Below, piece after piece: positions 58,681 through 64,000 of a stretch of DNA of 64,000 nt. The stretch's first letter is position 1; every line of letters starts with the position of its first letter. The stretch is from Oscheius onirici (lineage: Eukaryota; Nematoda; Chromadorea; Rhabditida; Rhabditidae). The position numbers and the translations under genes were made by a program. Below the pieces are notes generated by a model that had not been told where the DNA came from, ran no database searches, and saw only the letters and a program-made list of their open reading frames with translations. The stretch covers positions 9,188,398 through 9,252,397 of the forward strand of contig OW051469.1 of NCBI GenBank assembly GCA_932521025.1. Reading direction: 5' to 3'.

Positions 58681-61600
58681 ATGTCGATCTCAGAGATGTC
58701 CAGCTCTCCGGCATGGAAAAATCCCCGCGATCGGCTGGCGAAGCACGTGAAGCGCAAGAGCAGGTAAATTCACTCCAAATTTTCTAAACAGCCCATTTTA
58801 GCCGAGTGCTGCTGCTGTCCCAGCCGACGACCAGCGCTGCGGTAGATTTCAACACGGAAAGCTGTCCGCCGATGACTGCCTCGCCTCTCGGAGTGGCCAA
58901 TCCGTTCAAGATTCGTTCGCCGATGAAGAAGAGAGTCCGCGTAAGCGAAGAGGAGCCCCTGAAGGAGATGGTCTTCGATTTTGACGATTCCACAGCCAAC
59001 GACAGCTTTTCCACGTCGGTCAAGTCGAAAATCCAAGAAGTGACGGATTCTCCAAAGCTCGGCAGGTCTCGGAGCATGCAAGTGGTTCGTTTTCTTAATT
59101 TCTGTTATTAAATTACAAATTTTCACTTCAGTTTGGTGAATATTCGCTCGACTTTTCCGATATTAGCAACGTGTTCGGTCGGACGTCGACCAGCAGCTCC
59201 CCGGCTCTGGCTGAACCCAAATTCTCGTCGACGTTGCCACATGATTTGCGACTGGGCACTAAGCTGCGTGTCACCTCAAAAGTGCCGTTTCCCTGGATGA
59301 AAAATACGAAATCTACAGGTTTCTTTGGCCTCTTGGCTGTAAAAAAAAACCTAGGCAATGTGCTGGTCAGAGTGAGCGGAGAAGATCGCAGCCACGGGAT
59401 GCAATGTTTCATCGATTATCCAGAAGATACGGCATCACTTCAGGTTTGGTTTTCCGGTTCCATCAAGTAAAAAGATGTTGATCTACCTCTATAGAAGGTT
59501 CTTCAGCAAGAACGCTGCCTTTTTCATTGTCGGTATGTAGCTTCCTTCGAAATGTTAGAATTGATGATTAACGATCAATTCCGGAGAAAAGTGCTGTTGG
59601 CCGTAAAATAACGCTTCGTCTTCCAGACAAGCCATCTCCCGACAAATGCAATGTCCCTGCTGGAAGCTGCCTCCTTCTATTGGCAATATCCTGCTCTGCC
59701 GTGGCTGAGTCTCTACCCGCGAATCGAAAGTCTGCTGAAGAATCAACCAAAGCAGTCGGCGCCACCGTTAGCTCCAACGATGACAGATCTCATTAACAAA
59801 CAGTGGTGAGCGTTTTTCATTAAGGAAAACAAAATTGAAATCTCCAGGTTCGACAGTCTCGACCAGCTCTACATCTCGTGGAAGAAGGGAGAGAGGAAGA
59901 ACTTTTACGTCGTCTGTCCGTCCTTTACCGTCCTCTTCAATAAGACCAGGCAAGCGCTAACTGAAGGTATAATTCTTACTTATTTTTTCAAAACACAAAA
60001 GATATGTCGAAAGATATGCGTAGTCCAAAAATACATGAAGTAATCGAAGTTCCTTTGAAAAAAAGATGAAAACTGATTGATGTAACATATTGAAGCCTGT
60101 TCTTGTCCAAAACTGTTGCCGTACCTTGACATCAAGGGACCGCCCTATGTGACGCTTACAAATAGCAGAAGCATTCTCAATTTTCACAACGAAAGGCTTA
60201 CCATCGTTCCAACTCAATGACCTTATCTACATTGCGCAAAAATCCAATCCTCTGACCTTGTAACTACATAGATACGCGACTTGTTGTGTTTTGATCAAAA
60301 ATTTTGCTGCTAATGCCCGGAAATAACCTATATTCGTTGTTTTTCAGACCCAGAAGAGGACTCCGTGTCCTGCTTCCAAGTAGCAGACGGCCAACGTCAT
60401 GTGGCCATCATCTCCCCCACAAATCTCGGCTTCCGCCAGTATCTCAAAAAGGAGGGAGTCAGCTTTGAGCTCTGTAGCTACAAAAGAAAGCGACTGTCGC
60501 GTCTACGAACCGAGGAGAGTCTTGACGCCGCGGAATGCAGCAAAATGTCATCCAGCGCCGATCCAGCCAGTTAGTTGCTCTTGTTTAATACCCAATTGCA
60601 TTATTTTAGGCGAAAAACGCGACATTTTGGACGAAATTGACATTTTTGAGGATAACAATGATGAGAATACGGTGACAAAAAAACCGCTAACGAGTGATCA
60701 GGAGGAGGAGAGTCCGACCAAAGGAACGAGTGGAGTTCAGGAATGGCTAGAAGCTGTCGGTGTCTCGCCGAGGAATCAGCTCAAACTGCAGAGACAGTGA
60801 GTTTTTCTTCCCGTCTCTGCGCAAAGTGACTCGAAAAATGGGCTTTTACAACAAACATGGGGTCAGTGTCCGATGCTCTGTTTGTACAGTATTTGGCAAA
60901 ATTGATATTCAAATTAGCTCTTTTCTGTTTTTGCCGCGTTTTGGCAGTTGTGCTTGCTCAAATAGCCAGTTCAAAAACGTCAAACCCGTCCCATACAGCT
61001 CCCCCAATAACGTGCTCGTTTTCAGCAAGTCCATGATATCGACAGTGACGACACTACAAGGCTCGAATCCGAAAGAAGTCGACAAGGATGTCACCTCGGC
61101 CGTCATTATTACAGTATGCTTCTATTTTTGGCCTCGCCAACCTATGCAAAACTCAGGAAGGAGCCTCCCTCCAAAGTCTCTACAATCTGCTGCAGAATGC
61201 CAAAGTTACGAGGTCGATTGCCGGTCCGCACGCCAATCTTCCGCCGACGCTGATCGCCAGCAAGCCGTTTCTTTTTGGACAGATGCTCTCGTTGAAGGTA
61301 GGTCTTTGAAAAGGTCAAAACAGCTCTGATTATCCAGTTGGGGTCGAAATGGTCTTTTTGCGCCTATGTTTCAATCAGCAAGCAAGATTTTGGCCTTCTT
61401 TTACACGCCACGTTCAATAAAAACACTCGTGAAGCGTAAAAAGTCGTAAAATGAGAATTAGGAACTATTAGTGTAATGTACTTCTTTTTTTCACTAAAAT
61501 TTGGAATACTTTTGATGTATTACCACTGTTCTTGCAAAATTTCCTTCCAGAAAATGTCACAAGTGCTGAAGAGACAAGGCCAGCCGACGGAATACGTTCT

Positions 61601-61841
61601 AGAGCTCGACGGCGGGCCCGTAATGCAGCATAGCATCGAAATGGTAGTCTTTTAACAAATTTCCGCTGAAATTGATTAAATTTAGATATCGCAGTTTATC
61701 CGCTCGGTCAATCTGAACGCAAAAGAGCCGGCCTCGATTCGAGTCAACGACAAGTCGGCCTACGCTGGTCTAAACGGAATAGATCAGTCGAACGAATGGA
61801 ACGATATTAGTGTAGAAAAAGAGGGTTATTCGTGGAAATAG
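58681..61841 (+). CDS. dnsn-1: DONSON replication-initiation factor
   Basis: Helps deliver GINS to MCM during CMG helicase assembly and protects forks (nucleus). Thirteen exons: 58681-58763, 58802-59084, 59132-59318, 59355-59443, 59495-59532, 59632-59805, 59848-59966, 60348-60569, 60610-60796, 61026-61113, 61157-61297, 61551-61643 and 61686-61841; 619 aa (human 566). Family blocks in order: basic Ser-rich N-terminus, DLRLGTKLRVTSKVPFPWMK, QQERCLFHCR, SFYWQYPALPWLSLYPRIE, WFDSLDQLYISW with FYVVCPSFTVLF, LGFRQYLKKEGVSFEL, then after an acidic insert GPHANLPPTLIASKPFLFG and YVLELDGGPVM. The 36-bp intron 3 could be retained without breaking frame. A polyA signal lies at 61894-61899; the next gene starts 254 bp on. 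Confidence 0.9.
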
Positions 61842-62095
61842 CCAGATAATTTGTCTTATCCCTGTGATTGTCTTTGTATTTTGCGTTAAATTTAATAAAA
61901 GTTCAGTCCGTTTAGTCTTTTATGCGAACTTTTGTGGCAATCACGCCTGTTTTCTTCATTTTTATGGTTTGTTCATCGCAGGACAACCAGCAGCAGGTAG
62001 AACTTTGTTCCACGACATTTTTGTGCAAACGCCTGTGGTCTTTACCTCAGTTTTCTTGGTTTCTCTAATATTTCCAAGTATTAAATTGTTTTAGA

Positions 62096-64000
62096 ATGAA
62101 CAAATGTGCTAATATCAGCCGCAGCCTCCATAGGACGGCCAGATTAGGATCTCAAGAGGCCGCAGGAAGACGAACAGCAGTCAGCCAGCAGCAGCAAAAT
62201 GCAGTTCAGGTTCGTCTTCGAGTTTATTTCAGTGATCTTGTAATTTGACCGATTTATTCTTGATTTTACTCGAAAAACTGCCTTTTAAAAACATCCAAAA
62301 TTTACAGCCAGCTGTCGGAAAATCAAAGATGATGGACAAGGTGAAAGTGAAGGTCTTTTCCGGCAGCAATGCTCCGATCAACATCAACTTTCCCAATCCC
62401 AAGGGCATCGAAAGCTACGATCCGGACATTCCGATCAAGGAGCTGCTCAAAGATGCGCCGACGATAGCCAAAGATCAAGCAAGATTGATGAAAAAAGAGC
62501 TTCTGGAGACTGGTTCGATAGAAAAACCGGAGCTGTTGGAAGATATTGGTCTATTACGACACGATGAGGCCAGAATAGAGTACAGATTCGACGACGAAGA
62601 GGTATTTTTCCAATATTTCTTCAAAAATTTCCCACTTTAGGCCTTAAAATTGTGGCATACGGGCTGTGACAGCGACTGGAAAGAGGGATTTTCGGAAGTC
62701 GAGCTAAATTTGACGGATCGAGGCACAGCACTTTTCAAAGGAACCCTCTCGACAGAAATTGTCAAGGATGGACGCGTGGAGAGGGCCGGATGGGCATCGA
62801 TGAAGCTAGAAGACCGGCGATCGCTCAACAGAAAAAAATTCTTCACAAGGTGGAAGAACTTTTCACATCTTCTTATAAAGGTACGTATTTTCTAAAGTTT
62901 TTTTCCTGAAATATGTTGTTTTCACCGAAAACGCCGCTATTTTACTCTAGAAGCAGTTTTAGTTACCCAATTGAATTGAGTGATTCTCTCGAAAATAATA
63001 GCGGCCATTTTGATGCGTCGTTTTCGCTGAAACTCTTTCCAAGCAGGATAAAATAAAAAACTTTACCGAAAATATGAACATTTGGGGAATTCTGTGAACC
63101 AAATTTGAGTAGGAGATGCCGGCCGAAGTAAAGACAAGCTTTGTGAAATTTGAACAAATCAAGTCAATACAATCAATCAATTTATTTGACGGAAACGAGG
63201 AGTATCATGTAGAAACGGTAGTTTCTTGGAATCTTTCGCCGCTCTCAGGTCTGGACCACTGTCCAGCTTCTTCTCATCCAGCAAGTGACATCCTGTCCGA
63301 GTCGTGAAGAATAGCCTCTTGACTGGTGTTGTCCTCTTGTTCGTGTAGACGGCTGCTTGACTTGGCGGAATCGCTGTAGAGACGGACATCGCTGGTGGAG
63401 CCATGAGTGTTGACTTGACAATCCCGCTGTGTCGCAGATCTGATTGCAAATTGCAATCCTATTCTTTCTAGTAGATTCTGGCATCGGTAGAATCGCTGAG
63501 GAGCGTTTGAGGAAGCACTCGCACAGCTTGTGAAAATAAAAGCAATATGCAAAAAGTTTGCCGACTGTCTTCACAAATCTCTCCTTAGAAAATATTATAC
63601 AAAAACGAGTAAAAACACATCATTTTTCAGTGCCGAGGCGACGGTCGCAGCTACAAAGTGATGCTACACTCTCCACAGGCCATGGATTTCACCTGGGGCG
63701 ATAGTTTCTCCTATCCACTTCATACACACGGAGGCCCCTATTGGCAGTATGAAAAGATTCCATTCTCGAAGTAAGAATACTTTTTTCTTATTGAAGTTCA
63801 CTTCTTTCCCAGATTTTTCCACACAGTAAATGGCCGAATCCAGGACAGACAGTACCGCGTAAATCTGGAAGATGTGAGCTCGGTCGGCGTCGTTCTGATG
63901 GATCGAATTGACGGTGACTTCCAGCTAGAACTGGATTATATTGGCCTCTACAATGACCGCTCCCATTTCGAAGATTTCGCCTACGAGACTTACACACTGC
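62096..64000 (+). CDS. nuaf-1: NDUFAF1 / CIA30, complex I assembly factor (3' partial)
   Basis: Mitochondrial factor needed to build the membrane arm of respiratory complex I. Exons 62096-62209, 62308-62601, 62641-62880, 63631-63770 and 63813 to beyond the window end. The N-terminus (MNKCANISRSLHRTARL) is a basic presequence. The CIA30 domain shows LWHTGCDSDWKEGFSEVEL, ALFKGTLSTEI, GWASMKLEDRRSL, CRGDGRSYKVML, then GGPYWQYEKIPFSKFF and FQLELDYIGLY. The ATG lies one base after an acceptor TTTTAG and the gene is 254 bp behind DONSON on the same strand, so the two may form an operon. Intron 3 is 750 bp. Confidence 0.93.

Overview
The window is nuclear DNA of a small, gene-dense animal genome, most likely a nematode. 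Nearly every gene is cut by short GT-AG introns (mostly about 36-60 nt) with a T-rich TTTTCAG-like acceptor. Several start codons lie a few bases behind an acceptor-like AG with no usable upstream exon, as expected for spliced-leader trans-splicing (MRPL20, RAD17, NDUFAF1, acyltransferase and zinc-finger genes). Some same-strand genes are only 95-300 bp apart, as in operons. A lectin-plus-VWA gene and F-box-like tandem genes also fit nematodes. Species cannot be told from sequence alone. All gene models were spliced by eye and checked for reading-frame continuity; no transcript data were used.

0-21.6 kb is mostly housekeeping. In order: the 3' part of eIF4G (MA3 domain), MTAP, two unrecognised genes head to head, mitochondrial ribosomal protein bL20m, a DDX6/CGH-1 RNA helicase, WDR33 (pre-mRNA 3'-end processing), CCT1 divergent from WDR33, and RPB5.

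21.9-41.4 kb mixes metabolic, secreted and fast-evolving genes: a cytochrome P450, a four-domain fasciclin protein whose 2.3-kb intron holds a complete gene on the other strand, a ChaC gamma-glutamylcyclotransferase, a tight doublecortin / guanine deaminase / small secreted protein trio, a C-type lectin + VWA protein, a broken and a possibly broken F-box-like gene, and a lysophospholipid acyltransferase. Introns and spacers here carry two families of short degenerate repeats.

43-64 kb holds a divergent alpha-tubulin, RAD17, a C2H2/FAR1-like zinc-finger protein, DONSON and NDUFAF1 (complex I assembly; cut off by the window end). Between them is the most unusual material: two divergent caspase-like genes and a possible third remnant within 12 kb. 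One keeps the His/Cys/Arg set; another lacks the His segment. Mobile DNA here includes a tRNA-derived SINE and a foldback element with perfect 146-bp arms. RAD17 and DONSON both act in replication and checkpoint control, but they are not adjacent enough to imply co-regulation.
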